DNA of 64,000 nucleotides. Source: NCEH01 sp043195125 (lineage in GTDB: Bacteria; Pseudomonadota; Alphaproteobacteria; Rhizobiales; Xanthobacteraceae). Under the pieces are notes generated by a model. It ran no database searches. It saw only the letters and a program-made list of their open reading frames with translations, and had not been told where the DNA came from. Positions 15,881-25,453 of this stretch are shown piece by piece; position 1 is the stretch's first letter, and every line of letters starts with the position of its first letter. Location: assembly GCF_043195125.1 (NCBI RefSeq), contig NZ_JBAFWR010000002.1; one strand, 5' to 3'. The position numbers were made by a program, and so were the translations under genes.

Positions 15881-16600
15881 ATGTCGTCAGTAACGCCGTC
15901 GCGTTCCTTCGAGGGAGTGGAGACCTGGGTCTTCGATCTCGACAACACGCTTTATCCCGCACACCTCGACCTGTGGACGCAGCTCGACGCGCGCATGCGC
16001 GATTACGTGGCGCGCCTGCTCAACATCAGCCACGAGGAAGCTTTCGTGGTGCAGAAGGATTATTACCGCCGCTACGGGACCTCGCTGCGCGGCCTGATGA
16101 TCGAGCATGGAGTGGATGCGGCGGCCTTCCTCGCCCATGTGCACGATCTCGACCTCTCGGAGCTGGAGCATTCCCCCCGGCTCGCCGCCGCCATCGAGGC
16201 GCTGCCGGGAATCAAGCTCGTCTATACCAATGGATCCGAGCAGCACGCGCGCAACGTGCTGGAGAAGCTCGGCCTCGGGGGACACTTCACCGCGGTGCAC
16301 GACATCGTGGCGGCGGAATTCCATCCCAAACCCACCGAGGAAGCCTATCAGCGCTTCCTGCGGGCCCATGGCGTCGATCCCACGCGCGCCGCCATGTTCG
16401 AGGATCTCGCCCGCAACCTGGAAGTGCCGCACCGGATCGGCATGGTGACCACCCTCGTGGTTCCGCCCGGCGAGCAGATCGCGGCGCGCGAGACCTGGGA
16501 GTTCGAAGGCCGCGAAGCGTCCTATGTGGACTTCATCACCGAAGACCTGGCGGGCTTCCTGGAACGGACTGCATTTCCCCAGCTTACAATGAATGGTTGA
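15881..16600 (+). CDS. HAD-superfamily pyrimidine 5'-nucleotidase
   Basis: A 239-residue HAD hydrolase of the SDT1/PHM8 (pyrimidine 5'-nucleotidase) type. Motif I is VFDLDNTLYP (DxD nucleophile and acid), motif II KLVYTNGS, motif III Lys in HPKPTEEAY and motif IV MFEDLARNLEVP. DLDNTLYP is characteristic of this branch, which dephosphorylates UMP/CMP and similar nucleotides. A helical cap follows motif I. The gene is commonly found beside argB in Hyphomicrobiales. AGAGGCGTGCC precedes the ATG. The stop lies 55 bp before the GGDEF gene start. Confidence 0.9.
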   Translation: MSSVTPSRSFEGVETWVFDLDNTLYPAHLDLWTQLDARMRDYVARLLNISHEEAFVVQKDYYRRYGTSLRGLMIEHGVDAAAFLAHVHDLDLSELEHSPRLAAAIEALPGIKLVYTNGSEQHARNVLEKLGLGGHFTAVHDIVAAEFHPKPTEEAYQRFLRAHGVDPTRAAMFEDLARNLEVPHRIGMVTTLVVPPGEQIAARETWEFEGREASYVDFITEDLAGFLERTAFPQLTMNG

Positions 16601-16655
16601 ATTTGGCCCCTGGGGCCTGTACCCACCAATCGCGCACGGGGATAGCCGCCACCCA

Positions 16656-17903
16656 ATGATGCCAATCAATGCCGCCGAGTGGATTGAATTGGTGCACGCG
16701 CCTTTGCTGGTGGTCGGGTCGGATTGCCGTGTGCGGGCCGCCAACGCCGCCGCCGCAGTGCTGCTTGTGAGCGATCCAAGGGGGCAGGCCCTGTGCGAAC
16801 TGGTCGGCGATTTCGCCGCCGACCTGCTGGCCGCGGTCCTCGACCAGACCCTGCCGGCGGATGAGTTGGTGCTCGACTGCGTGCTCCCCACCGGGGCTGC
16901 GAAGCTCGGCTTCCGTTTCGCCCGGCCTGCGGACGCGAGCGACGTCACCGTCCTGACGTTGGCGCGGCACGCGGCGGACCCCGGTCCGCACCCGCCGGTG
17001 GTGGATTGGTCGCGCCTGCTCCAGACCGTGGTGGAGCGCCTGCCGGTCGGGGTGGAGATCTACGACAGCGGGTTCAACGAATTATACGCCAACCACCTTT
17101 CCGACGACCTGTTCCTCTACGACGACACACCGCTGCGCCCGCATCACGATGCCTGGTGGGACCGCGCGTTCCCCGATCCGGAGGTGCGCGGGCGCGTCAT
17201 CGAGGAATGGCAGCACCTGATCCACGCCGCGCGGGCGGACCAAAGCAGCGTGCTGCGCACGGAATGGGAAGTGGTGTGCCGCGACGGCGCCAGCCGCATC
17301 ATCCAGTTCCGCTTCCGCATCGTCGGCGACACCTATGTGGTCGTGTTCTGGGACGTGACGGAGCGGCGCCGCCTGGAGCAGGAGTTTCGCCGCCTCGCCG
17401 GCACCGACGCGCTGACTGACACCTACAACCGCCGCCGTTTCTTCGAAGCGGGCGGCGCGGAATTCAAGCTGGCGAACCTCTCCGGACATGACCTTTGCCT
17501 GCTGATGCTGGACATGGACCGCTTCAAAAGGATCAACGACCAGTTCGGCCACGGCGCGGGCGACACTGTCCTCAAGGAGGTTGCGGCGCGCTGCCGGGCG
17601 GTTCTGCGGCAGAACGACATCATCGCCCGCATGGGCGGTGAGGAATTCGCCATTCTTCTGCCGGGCGCGGACAAGGACTATGGCGCCCGTGTCGCCCAGC
17701 GCCTGATGGCGGCGATCCGCTCCGAGCCGATCACCAGCGCCGCGCTCACCTTCCACGTCCAGGCCAGCATCGGCATCGCCGTGCGCGAGCCGGACGATCC
17801 AAACCTTGAAGCCATATTGGAGCGCGCGGACCGGGCGCTTTACCTCGCCAAGGCCAGGGGCCGCAGCCGCATCGTCGTCGGCGATTCCACCTTGCGCACC
17901 TGA
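16656..17903 (+). CDS. Diguanylate cyclase with N-terminal PAS domains
   Basis: A 415-residue soluble protein with two PAS-like sensor regions (about 5-105 and 115-240, ending in VVFWDVTERRRLEQEFRRL) and a GGDEF domain (about 248-410). The active site reads RMGGEEF (GGEEF, residues 327-331) and RQND five residues before it fits the RxxD inhibitory site. It should therefore make cyclic di-GMP and be product-inhibited. No membrane segment is seen, so the signal is probably intracellular. The frame also allows ATG 16593, overlapping the nucleotidase stop. The tandem ATGs at 16656/16659 are preferred because the upstream stretch contains a GGCCCC/GGGGCC hairpin. Confidence 0.9.
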   Translation: MMPINAAEWIELVHAPLLVVGSDCRVRAANAAAAVLLVSDPRGQALCELVGDFAADLLAAVLDQTLPADELVLDCVLPTGAAKLGFRFARPADASDVTVLTLARHAADPGPHPPVVDWSRLLQTVVERLPVGVEIYDSGFNELYANHLSDDLFLYDDTPLRPHHDAWWDRAFPDPEVRGRVIEEWQHLIHAARADQSSVLRTEWEVVCRDGASRIIQFRFRIVGDTYVVVFWDVTERRRLEQEFRRLAGTDALTDTYNRRRFFEAGGAEFKLANLSGHDLCLLMLDMDRFKRINDQFGHGAGDTVLKEVAARCRAVLRQNDIIARMGGEEFAILLPGADKDYGARVAQRLMAAIRSEPITSAALTFHVQASIGIAVREPDDPNLEAILERADRALYLAKARGRSRIVVGDSTLRT

Positions 17904-17958
17904 GGCGCGCGCGGCGAAGCTGCGCCGGTCGGCAGTTCGCCGGCTCTGGGGCATCACC

Positions 17959-18810
17959 ATGGGCATGGACGCGCGCACCCTGTCGCCGCACGAGGTCGCG
18001 CTGGCCGTGGAGTGGGCGGCGCGCGAAGGCTGGAATCCCGGCCTCGATGATGCAGCCGCCTTCCTTGCGCAGGACGCCGGCGGCTTCCTCGGCGTGTTCG
18101 ACCAGGGGCAGCAGCTTGCGGCCTGCGTTTCCGCCGTGCGCTACGGCGCCGATTTCGGCTTCCTCGGGTTCTACATCTGCCGGCCGGACCTGCGCGGACG
18201 CGGGCTGGGGCTGAAGGTGTGGGATGCCGCCATGGCGCGGCTCGCCGGGCGCGTCGTCGGCCTCGACGGCGTGCTGGCGCAGCAGGAGAATTACCGCAAA
18301 TCCGGTTTCGTCCTGGCCCACCGCAATATCCGCTATGGCGGCTCGCCCCAAGCGTTCGAGGCCGACGGCGCAGTCCTGCCCCTGGACACGACCGGGCTGG
18401 CGGAGGCGGGTGCCATGGATGATGCCTGCTTCGGCTTTCCCCGACCGGATTTTCGCGCAAAATGGCTCGCCCCGGCCCACGGACGCGCCTTCGGCATCCA
18501 CCGGGCGGGCGCGCTGGCGGGCTATGGGGTGGTGCGGCGCTGCCGCAGCGGCCACAAGATCGGACCGCTGTTCGCCGACACCCCGGCGGACGCGCGCCTG
18601 CTGTTTCACGCGCTCAGCACCTTCGCCCATGCCCACGCGCCCGAGGCGCCGCTGTTCCTCGACGTGCCGGAGCCCAACGGGGCGGCGCGGGCGCTGGCCG
18701 AGGGTGCCGGGTTCGCTCCGGTGTTCGAGACCGCGCGCATGTACAAAGGCCCCGCGCCCGGCTTGCCGCTCGATCGCATCTTCGGCATCACCAGCTTCGA
18801 ACTCGGCTGA
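17959..18810 (+). CDS. GNAT-family N-acetyltransferase, two-domain (YitH-like)
   Basis: A 283-residue protein. The N-terminal GNAT domain (about 1-130) carries the acetyl-CoA loop RPDLRGRGLGLKVWD (R/Q-x-x-G-x-G/A). A second domain (about 135-283) resembles the C-terminal acetyltransferase-18 module of YitH-type proteins. The substrate is unknown. It lies 55 bp after the diguanylate cyclase on the same strand and converges on the ior gene with 8 bp between. Confidence 0.85.
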   Translation: MGMDARTLSPHEVALAVEWAAREGWNPGLDDAAAFLAQDAGGFLGVFDQGQQLAACVSAVRYGADFGFLGFYICRPDLRGRGLGLKVWDAAMARLAGRVVGLDGVLAQQENYRKSGFVLAHRNIRYGGSPQAFEADGAVLPLDTTGLAEAGAMDDACFGFPRPDFRAKWLAPAHGRAFGIHRAGALAGYGVVRRCRSGHKIGPLFADTPADARLLFHALSTFAHAHAPEAPLFLDVPEPNGAARALAEGAGFAPVFETARMYKGPAPGLPLDRIFGITSFELG

Positions 18811-18818
18811 ACAGGCCC

Positions 18819-21800
18819 CTATTCAGCCGCCTGCGCGGGCCGCGGCGCTGGGGTGCGGAAGCGGGCGAGCAGGTCCGCTTCTTCCGCCCGCACCGCCACG
18901 AGATGCCGCTCCTTCACCGGGCCGTAGCCGCGGATCTTCTCCGGCAGGCTGGCGAGCGCGACGGCATGGGCATGGTTGTCGCGGTCGAGCCGCTCCACGA
19001 TCTCCGCCAGGCGGGCCTCATAGGCCGCGATCAGCGCCCGCTCGGTGCGCCGCTCAGCGCTGTAGCCGAACGGATCCAGCGGCGTGCCGCGCAGGCCCTT
19101 CAGCTTCGCGAGCAGGGAGAAGCCCCGCATCATCCAGGGCCCGAAGCGCATCTTGCGCGGCTCGCCGTTCGGCCCGTGGGCGCGGGCGAGCAGCGGCGGG
19201 GCGAGGTGGAATTCGAACTTCAGATCGCCCTCGAAGGCGGCGGTCACCTGCCGCAGGAACTCGCCGTCGGCGAACAGGCGGGCGACCTCGTATTCATCCT
19301 TATAGGCCATGAGCTTGTAGAGATTGCGCGCGACCGCCTCCGCCAGCCCGCTCCGGCCCGGCGCCCGCGCGGCCTCCGCAGCGCGCACGCGCGCCACCAG
19401 ATCCGCATAGCGCCTGGCATAAGCGGCGTTCTGATAGGCCGCGAGCGACGCCACCCGGCGGGCGATGACCTCGTCCAGGCTTTGGGAGAGCTTGCGCGCA
19501 TCGGTGGTCGCGGCGGTGGGGCCGAGCAGGGCTTCCACCCGGGCGGGATCGTGCGCGGCACGGCGGCCCCACAAGAAGGCGGCCTTGTTCATGGCCACTG
19601 CCTCGCCGTTCAGCTCCAGCGCCCGCAGGATCGCCGCTTCCGCCACCGGCAGCGCGCCGAACTGATAGGCATAGCCCACCATGAAGATGTTCTGCGCCAG
19701 CGAATTGCCGAACAAGGCGAGCGCCAGCCGGCTCGCCTCGATGAGATGGGTTTTCTCGACGCCCGCAAGGCCGGAGATGGTGCGCTTCAGCCGCTCGGTG
19801 GGCAGGGAATAATCGGCGTTGCGGGTAAAGTCGCCGGGCAGAACCTCGTGGGTGTTCACCACCACGATGGTCGCGCCGGGCTTCACCGCCGCGAGCACCT
19901 TCTTGGTGCCAGCCACCACGAGGTCGCCGCCGAGGATCAGGTCGGCGCCGCGCGCAGGAATGCGGATGGCGGTGATGTCCTCCGGTCGGTTCGCAAGACG
20001 GATGTGGCTGTAGACCGCCCCGCCCTTCTGCGCGAGCCCGGCCATGTCGATCATGCCGCAGGCCTTGCCCTCCAGATGCGCCGCCATACCCAAGATTGCG
20101 CCGATGGTCACGACGCCGGTGCCGCCCACGCCGGTGGCGATGATGCCGTACGTGCCGTGGATCTCAGGATGCGCGGGTTCGGGAAGCTCCGGCCAATCCT
20201 GGGCGCCGGAGGCCGCGCCGGCGGACTTCTTCGGCTTGGCGCCGTGCACCGTGACGAACGAGGGGCAGAAGCCGTTGACGCAGGAAAAATCCTTGTTGCA
20301 GGAGGATTGGTCGATCTCCCGCTTGCGGCCCCACTCGGTTTCCAGCGGCTGCACGGACACGCAATTGGACTTCACGCCGCAATCGCCGCAGCCCTCGCAC
20401 ACCCGCTCGTTGATGATGACCCGCTTGTCGGGATCGGGAAACTGGCCGCGCTTGCGGCGCCGGCGCTTCTCGGAGGCGCAGGTCTGGTCGTAGATCAGCA
20501 CGGTGCAGCCGGGCACGGCGGCCAGCTCGCGCTGCACGCTCTCCAGCTCGTCGCGATGATGAATGGTGAGGCCGGCGGGCCAGGCTTCGCCACTCGCGTA
20601 TTTCTCCGGCTCGTCGGTGACGACGACGACCCGCTTGGCGCCCTCGGCCGCCACTTGGCGGGCGATCACCGGCACGGTGAGATTGCCCTCGTGATGCTGG
20701 CCACCGGTCATGGCCACCGCATCGTTGAACAGGATCTTGTAGGTGACGTTCACGCCCGAGGCGATGGCGGCGCGCAGCGCCAGATAGCCGGAATGGTTGT
20801 AGGTGCCGTCGCCGAGATTCTGGAACACATGGCCGCGCTTGGAGAACGGCGCCTCGCCGATCCAATTGGCGCCCTCCCCGCCCATCTGGGTGAAGCCGGT
20901 GGTCTCCCGGTCCATCCATTGCACCATGTAATGGCAGCCGATGCCGGCATAGGCGCGCATGCCTTCCGGCACCACGGTGGACGAATTGTGCGGGCAGCCG
21001 GAGCAGAAATAGGGAATACGGGTGGCGACGTCGCCGGTCGCGGCGAGCACCCGCTGGGCCTCCTCCAGCTCGGCGAGGCGGGAGGCGATGTCCGGCAGGT
21101 CACCATAGGCCAGCAGGCGCTTGGCGAGTGCGATGGCGATGTCGTTGGGGTCGAGCGCGCCCTTCACCGGAAACAGCCATTGGCCCGCTTCGTCGCGCTT
21201 GCCGATGCAGACCGGCTGGTTGGCGGTGCCGTACAGCTCCTCGCGCACCTGCACCTCGATCAGCGAGCGCTTCTCCTCCACCACCATGATGAGGTCCAGC
21301 CCGGCGGCGAATTCGCGCAGCTGCACCGGCTCCAGCGGCCAGGGACAGGCCACCTTCCAGATGCGCAGGCCGAGATCATTGGCGCGCACTTCGTCGATGC
21401 CCAGTTCGTCGAGGGCGAGGCGCACGTCCAGATAGCTCTTGCCCACGGTCGCGATGCCGATGCGCGGGCGGGCGCCACCGGAGGTGATGAAACGATTTAG
21501 CCGATTGGCACGCAGGAAATGCAGGATCGCGTCGCGCTTATATTCCTGAAGCCGCTCCTCCTGCGCCACCGGGGTATCGCCGAGGCGGATGTTGAGGCCA
21601 CCCGGCGGCAAGGCGAAGCCGAGCGGCGGCTCGATGCGCACCCGGTCCACGCGCCCATCCACGATGCCGGTGGATTCGATGGTGTCCTTCACCGCCTTCA
21701 GCCCGACCCAGGTGCCGGCGAAGCGCGAGAGCGCCCAGCCATAAAGGCCGTAATCGAGAATCTCCTGCACCCCGGCCGGGTTCAGCACGGGGATCATCAC

Positions 21801-22295
21801 ATCGACGAAATGGAATTCGCTCTGGTGCGCGGTGGTGGAGCTTTCGCAGGTGTGGTCGTCGCCCATGAGGGCAAGCACGCCGCCATGCCGGGACGTGCCG
21901 GCATTATTGGCGTGGCGGAACACGTCGCCGGAGCGATCCACGCCGGGCCCCTTGCCGTACCAGAGGCCGAACACCCCGTCATATTTGCCTTCGCCGCGCA
22001 ATTCCGCCTGCTGGGAGCCCCAGAGCGCGGTGGCGGCGAGATCCTCGTTCAGCCCGCTCTGGAACAGGATGTCGTTGGCGGTGAGCAGTTTCTGGGCGCG
22101 GCCGAACTGCTGGTCCAGCCCGCCCAGGGGAGAGCCGCGATAGCCGGTGACATAGCCGCCGGTATTGAGCCCGGCGCGCCGGTCGCGCTCCTTCTGCATC
22201 AAGGTCAGGCGGACGAGGGCCTGGGTGCCGGAGACGAAGACGTCGTCCTGGTTCAGGTCGTATTTGTCGTCGAGCGAGACGGGCTTCATGGCCAT
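18819..22295 (-). CDS. Indolepyruvate ferredoxin oxidoreductase, single-chain
   Basis: A 1158-residue fused enzyme joining the alpha (TPP and ferredoxin) and beta/gamma parts of IorAB. The N-terminal pyrimidine-binding part contains GGYVTGYRGSPLGGLDQQ. The TPP pyrophosphate motif is NLGDGTYNHSG with NDAVAMTGGQ. A ferredoxin-like cluster site is CEGCGDCGVKSNC, and the gamma part starts GVGGTGVVTIGAI. The enzyme oxidatively decarboxylates aryl pyruvates (indole-, phenyl- or hydroxyphenylpyruvate) to acyl-CoA with ferredoxin reduction, in aromatic amino-acid catabolism. GGAGG precedes ATG 22295. A perfect FNR/FixK-type box is 74 bp upstream of the start. Confidence 0.95.
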   Translation of the reverse strand: MAMKPVSLDDKYDLNQDDVFVSGTQALVRLTLMQKERDRRAGLNTGGYVTGYRGSPLGGLDQQFGRAQKLLTANDILFQSGLNEDLAATALWGSQQAELRGEGKYDGVFGLWYGKGPGVDRSGDVFRHANNAGTSRHGGVLALMGDDHTCESSTTAHQSEFHFVDVMIPVLNPAGVQEILDYGLYGWALSRFAGTWVGLKAVKDTIESTGIVDGRVDRVRIEPPLGFALPPGGLNIRLGDTPVAQEERLQEYKRDAILHFLRANRLNRFITSGGARPRIGIATVGKSYLDVRLALDELGIDEVRANDLGLRIWKVACPWPLEPVQLREFAAGLDLIMVVEEKRSLIEVQVREELYGTANQPVCIGKRDEAGQWLFPVKGALDPNDIAIALAKRLLAYGDLPDIASRLAELEEAQRVLAATGDVATRIPYFCSGCPHNSSTVVPEGMRAYAGIGCHYMVQWMDRETTGFTQMGGEGANWIGEAPFSKRGHVFQNLGDGTYNHSGYLALRAAIASGVNVTYKILFNDAVAMTGGQHHEGNLTVPVIARQVAAEGAKRVVVVTDEPEKYASGEAWPAGLTIHHRDELESVQRELAAVPGCTVLIYDQTCASEKRRRRKRGQFPDPDKRVIINERVCEGCGDCGVKSNCVSVQPLETEWGRKREIDQSSCNKDFSCVNGFCPSFVTVHGAKPKKSAGAASGAQDWPELPEPAHPEIHGTYGIIATGVGGTGVVTIGAILGMAAHLEGKACGMIDMAGLAQKGGAVYSHIRLANRPEDITAIRIPARGADLILGGDLVVAGTKKVLAAVKPGATIVVVNTHEVLPGDFTRNADYSLPTERLKRTISGLAGVEKTHLIEASRLALALFGNSLAQNIFMVGYAYQFGALPVAEAAILRALELNGEAVAMNKAAFLWGRRAAHDPARVEALLGPTAATTDARKLSQSLDEVIARRVASLAAYQNAAYARRYADLVARVRAAEAARAPGRSGLAEAVARNLYKLMAYKDEYEVARLFADGEFLRQVTAAFEGDLKFEFHLAPPLLARAHGPNGEPRKMRFGPWMMRGFSLLAKLKGLRGTPLDPFGYSAERRTERALIAAYEARLAEIVERLDRDNHAHAVALASLPEKIRGYGPVKERHLVAVRAEEADLLARFRTPAPRPAQAAE

Positions 22296-22369
22296 GGGCG
22301 CCTCCGGTGCGACGCGGCGGCCTCCGGGCCGCTCTCCTTCGTGCGCCCGTTCGGACGCCGTCGCATCTT

Positions 22370-22383
22370 TTGATCTCGATCAA
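22370..22383 (-). promoter_or_regulatory. FNR/FixK-type binding site upstream of ior
   Basis: TTGATCTCGATCAA is a perfect match to the FNR/FixK consensus TTGAT-N4-ATCAA. It lies 74 bp before the ior start codon, and the gene on the other side is transcribed in the same direction and ends at 22510, so ior is the only plausible target. The distance suits an activator site near -41 of a transcript with a ~30-nt leader. Confidence 0.8.
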
Positions 22384-22509
22384 AGCTTACACGCGTTCGC
22401 GCCCCCGGCAATTTCGTTGTTTGGAGGGATTGTGAAATGAAGTTGCCGAAAAAGCAGGCTTGGCGAATTTTGGTGCATCGCAGCGCAAACCCTTAGCCGC
22501 TGCAAAGTT

Positions 22510-23547
22510 TTAGCCCGGCAGCAGGCGTTCGCTCACCGCATAGCCCGTCAACAGCGCGACGCCGAAGAAGCACACCAGCAGCGCGGCACCCATCTCGATC
22601 GCCAGCAGCAGCGCCGTCCCCCGCCCCGAGGCGGCGGAAGCGAGCTTCACCGCCAGTCGCTTGCCATAGACCGCGAGCGCCGCAATGCCGGTGACGGTGA
22701 GCGCGGTGCCGAGACCCATGGCGAAGGTGGCCGCGACACCGCTCCAGATCACCCCTTGCGACAAGGCGAAGGTCAGCACCAGGATCGCGCCCGAGCACGG
22801 CCGGGCGCCGGCGGAGATCACCGCCACCGCCGCCCGCTTCCAGCCGCCCCGGCCGTCCAGCAGGTGCGGGTCGGGCGCGTGCTTGTCGCCGCAGCCACAA
22901 TCGGGGCCGTGCACATGGCCCGCCGGCTGGCCGCGCAGCACGGCGACGAGGCTGATTGCTTTCCTGAAAGCGAGATAGGCCCCGAACACGGCGATGCTGC
23001 CATAGGCCGCGATCTCCACCACATTCATGGCCCCCGCCATGGAGGCGGCGGTGCCGCCCAGCAGGATCGCCAGCAGGCCCACGAACAGCACCGCCGCCAG
23101 CGCCTGCACCATGCCAGCCGCCAACGCCAGCAGCGCCCCACGGCGCAGCGTGCCGCCATCCGCCAGCAGATAGGAGGAGATCACCGCCTTGCCGTGCCCC
23201 GGCCCGGCCGCGTGAAACACGCCATAGGCAAACGAGAGGCCCGCCAGCAGGCCGAAGGCGTTCCCATCCGCCTTTGCCGCCCGCACCGCCTGGATCAGTG
23301 CCCGGTAGAATTCGCTCTGCTTGGAAATCAGATAGCCGGCGATGCCCGAGGGCGCCGGTCCGCCGGCCCCGAGCCCAAACGGCGTCGGCTTGGGGCCGAG
23401 GGCACCGGGCGCCGGGTTCAGCGCTTGCGCGAGCGCCGGCTCCGCCACGAGGAGGATGAGGGCCGCGATCGCGAGGCCCCCGCCCAGTGCTCCGGCGAGC
23501 GCCAGGGGGTGGCGTCCCGCGCGGGACAGGCGCCAGCGAAGCGTCAT
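22510..23547 (-). CDS. Nickel/cobalt efflux protein, NicO/RcnA family
   Basis: A 345-residue inner-membrane protein. It has an N-terminal signal-like segment, then six to seven membrane segments with the NicO signatures FHAAGPGHGKAVISSYLLA and ARPCSGAILVLTFALSQG. The central cytoplasmic loop is metal-ligand-rich (GHVHGPDCGCGDKHAPDPH). The family exports or moves Ni2+, Co2+ or related cations. A DUF1007 exported protein is encoded 79 bp upstream, the usual partner of this NicO branch. Exporter versus importer cannot be decided from sequence. Confidence 0.88.
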   Translation of the reverse strand: MTLRWRLSRAGRHPLALAGALGGGLAIAALILLVAEPALAQALNPAPGALGPKPTPFGLGAGGPAPSGIAGYLISKQSEFYRALIQAVRAAKADGNAFGLLAGLSFAYGVFHAAGPGHGKAVISSYLLADGGTLRRGALLALAAGMVQALAAVLFVGLLAILLGGTAASMAGAMNVVEIAAYGSIAVFGAYLAFRKAISLVAVLRGQPAGHVHGPDCGCGDKHAPDPHLLDGRGGWKRAAVAVISAGARPCSGAILVLTFALSQGVIWSGVAATFAMGLGTALTVTGIAALAVYGKRLAVKLASAASGRGTALLLAIEMGAALLVCFFGVALLTGYAVSERLLPG

Positions 23548-23626
23548 GGATGGCTCTTCCGATAGGTCACATTTCGCCGACGAAAACTTCTCCCGAATCT
23601 CGCCGAAGGGTCGGCGAGAAGCCGCG

Positions 23627-24268
23627 TCATGGGCACTTCACCGCGACTTTGTCTGCATATTGCGCGCCATAGCTGCTGGAGGCGGTGAGGTTCGTGAAGA
23701 ACTCCTCCCCCAGCTGCATGTTCTGCGGCTGCTCCGGCTGAACGGTCTGGAAGGTGCAGCCCGCAGGCGCGCCGGACAGGGATACGGGGTCCTTCTCGGC
23801 GAATTCGAACGAGACGAAATAAGTGGGGTCGTAAATGTCGAAACTCATGCTGCCCTTGGCCGGTATAGGTTTTACCAGCGGCAGGAAGAAGTGGAGCGTC
23901 AGCGCTTCATTCTCATAGGTGAGGTAATAATCGATCGGATCTTTGAACGCGAGCTTCGCCGTCGCGGTCTTTGCCTTGACGAAATAATCATATTCCTTCA
24001 GCGAGGTTACATTGACCTCGGCCAAGGGCTTCAAGACGCTGTCGGGATAGGAGCCGTCCTTGTTGCGCTCCAGGCCTTGGAGGGCGAAAGCGGTGAAAGC
24101 CTCGTCGAAGGTCCAGTCCTGCTTCAACCCGGTGATGGTGCCGTCCGGGGCATAGACCACCTGGGTCTTCATGGTCACCCACACGTGGGGATGCGCCATG
24201 GCCAAGCCGGTGCCGCCGAGCAGGGCCAGAACGGCCGCAACACACCTGAAGACGAATCGCGCTGTCAT
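23627..24268 (-). CDS. DUF1007 exported protein, NicO partner
   Basis: A 213-residue exported protein: signal peptide to GLAMA, then HPHVWVTMKTQVVY, the conserved start of DUF1007 with a mature N-terminal His-x-His well suited to bind metal. The remainder has AFTAFALQGL, FFLPLVKP and a late GCTF...AVKCP cysteine pair. The family almost always accompanies NicO/RcnA transporters, so a periplasmic metal-handling role is inferred. ATG 24268 overlaps the stop of the acyltransferase gene (ATGA), with GGGGAA upstream; an in-frame ATG at 24280 is an alternative. Confidence 0.87.
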   Translation of the reverse strand: MTARFVFRCVAAVLALLGGTGLAMAHPHVWVTMKTQVVYAPDGTITGLKQDWTFDEAFTAFALQGLERNKDGSYPDSVLKPLAEVNVTSLKEYDYFVKAKTATAKLAFKDPIDYYLTYENEALTLHFFLPLVKPIPAKGSMSFDIYDPTYFVSFEFAEKDPVSLSGAPAGCTFQTVQPEQPQNMQLGEEFFTNLTASSSYGAQYADKVAVKCP

Positions 24269-25389
24269 GCTTCCCCGCATCTCGGCGCAGACTGTTCGCC
24301 CGCGAGTTCGGCGGAATGGTGGCGGCCCCGATCCGGATGCGCCGTGGGCGCCCCGAACAGAAGGCCGTCCAGCCGCAGGCGTTCCACAGCGAGCGTTGCG
24401 GCAAGGCCGAAGGCGAAGCCGAACGCCCACAGGACAAAGAACGCCGGCCATCCCGCCAGCCCCGCCTTGGAAATCAGCATCTGTCCCGCTTTGAGAAACA
24501 GCGGCCCGTGCAGCAGATAGATCCCCATGGTCCGCCGGCCGAGGAAGGCGAACGCGCGCGCAAGCCGTCCACTCCCGTGGAGCGTCCCCCGGCCGAGCGC
24601 CATCAAACCTGCGAGATAGGGATACACGATGAAGATGCTGCCCATTCCGCGGGCCTGCGCCAGGATCGCAAGTGTCAGGGCGCCGAGACCCACCATCGCC
24701 TCCCGCCCTGCCACCAGCGGGGCAAGCGGCGCCAGAAGGACGCCGAACAGAAACAACGGTAGACCCCAGAACAGATAGACCACGGGATCGATCACCGGAG
24801 CCGAAAGCAAAGGTGCAAGAAAGGTCGCCCGGGCCGCAAGATTGAGGCCCACGGCCCCGAGCACGAGCGCGATGCGCATCGCAAGGCCCTTCCGCATCAG
24901 CGGAACCAGGGGCAAGGCCGCGAGCCGCACCAGGAACAGGGCGGGAAGAAAATAAAGGTTCTGCGCATGGGGCGTGCGGTAGAGTGTCACCAGCAGCGCG
25001 ACCGGGTCATCCACCGGGATCAGGTGCTCCGCCAGCAGGCCCCGGCTTTCTGCGATCCAGCGCAGGCCCGCATAGAGCATGGAGAAGATGAGGAACGGCA
25101 GCAGAAGGCGTCTGGCCCAGCGCGACACGTCGCGCCATCGGGGCGGCCGCCCCTCGTCAAGCCTGCGGGAGATCAGGAAGCCGTCCGCCGCGAAGAACAG
25201 CGGCACGGTCGCAGTCGACAGCAGGAAGCCGAACCAGCCGTCCAGCGAGTCCAGAGGGATGAAGCTGTAGGCGGCTGCATGGATGCCGACCACCAGAATG
25301 ATGGCATAGCCGCGAATGGCGTCCAGCCAATCCAGCCGGCCGGCGTCCGTCCTGGTCGCACACGACCCGTTGTCTTTTCCTGATTCCAT
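24265..25389 (-). CDS. Acyltransferase-3 family membrane protein
   Basis: A 374-residue polytopic protein with about ten membrane segments. It opens RLDWLDAIRGYAIILVVGIHAA, the acyltransferase-3 signature with the conserved Arg and the catalytic-type His in VVGIHA. Members transfer acetyl or succinyl groups to surface or secreted polysaccharides and lipids. The stop overlaps the DUF1007 start by 4 bp, so it is read as part of that operon although no functional link is obvious. The acceptor is unknown. Confidence 0.85.
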   Translation of the reverse strand: MESGKDNGSCATRTDAGRLDWLDAIRGYAIILVVGIHAAAYSFIPLDSLDGWFGFLLSTATVPLFFAADGFLISRRLDEGRPPRWRDVSRWARRLLLPFLIFSMLYAGLRWIAESRGLLAEHLIPVDDPVALLVTLYRTPHAQNLYFLPALFLVRLAALPLVPLMRKGLAMRIALVLGAVGLNLAARATFLAPLLSAPVIDPVVYLFWGLPLFLFGVLLAPLAPLVAGREAMVGLGALTLAILAQARGMGSIFIVYPYLAGLMALGRGTLHGSGRLARAFAFLGRRTMGIYLLHGPLFLKAGQMLISKAGLAGWPAFFVLWAFGFAFGLAATLAVERLRLDGLLFGAPTAHPDRGRHHSAELAGEQSAPRCGEA

Positions 25390-25453
25390 CCCGCGCCCCC
25401 GCCCGGCGCAGGTCTAGGGCGGGATGGCGACCGTCACAAGCATGCAAAGCCGT

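Noticed and set aside
18462..21500. 1012-codon open frame on the plus strand
   Set aside because: It is antisense to the ior gene. Its translation is His/Gly/Ala/Arg-rich without any domain, a normal by-product of high GC at third codon positions.
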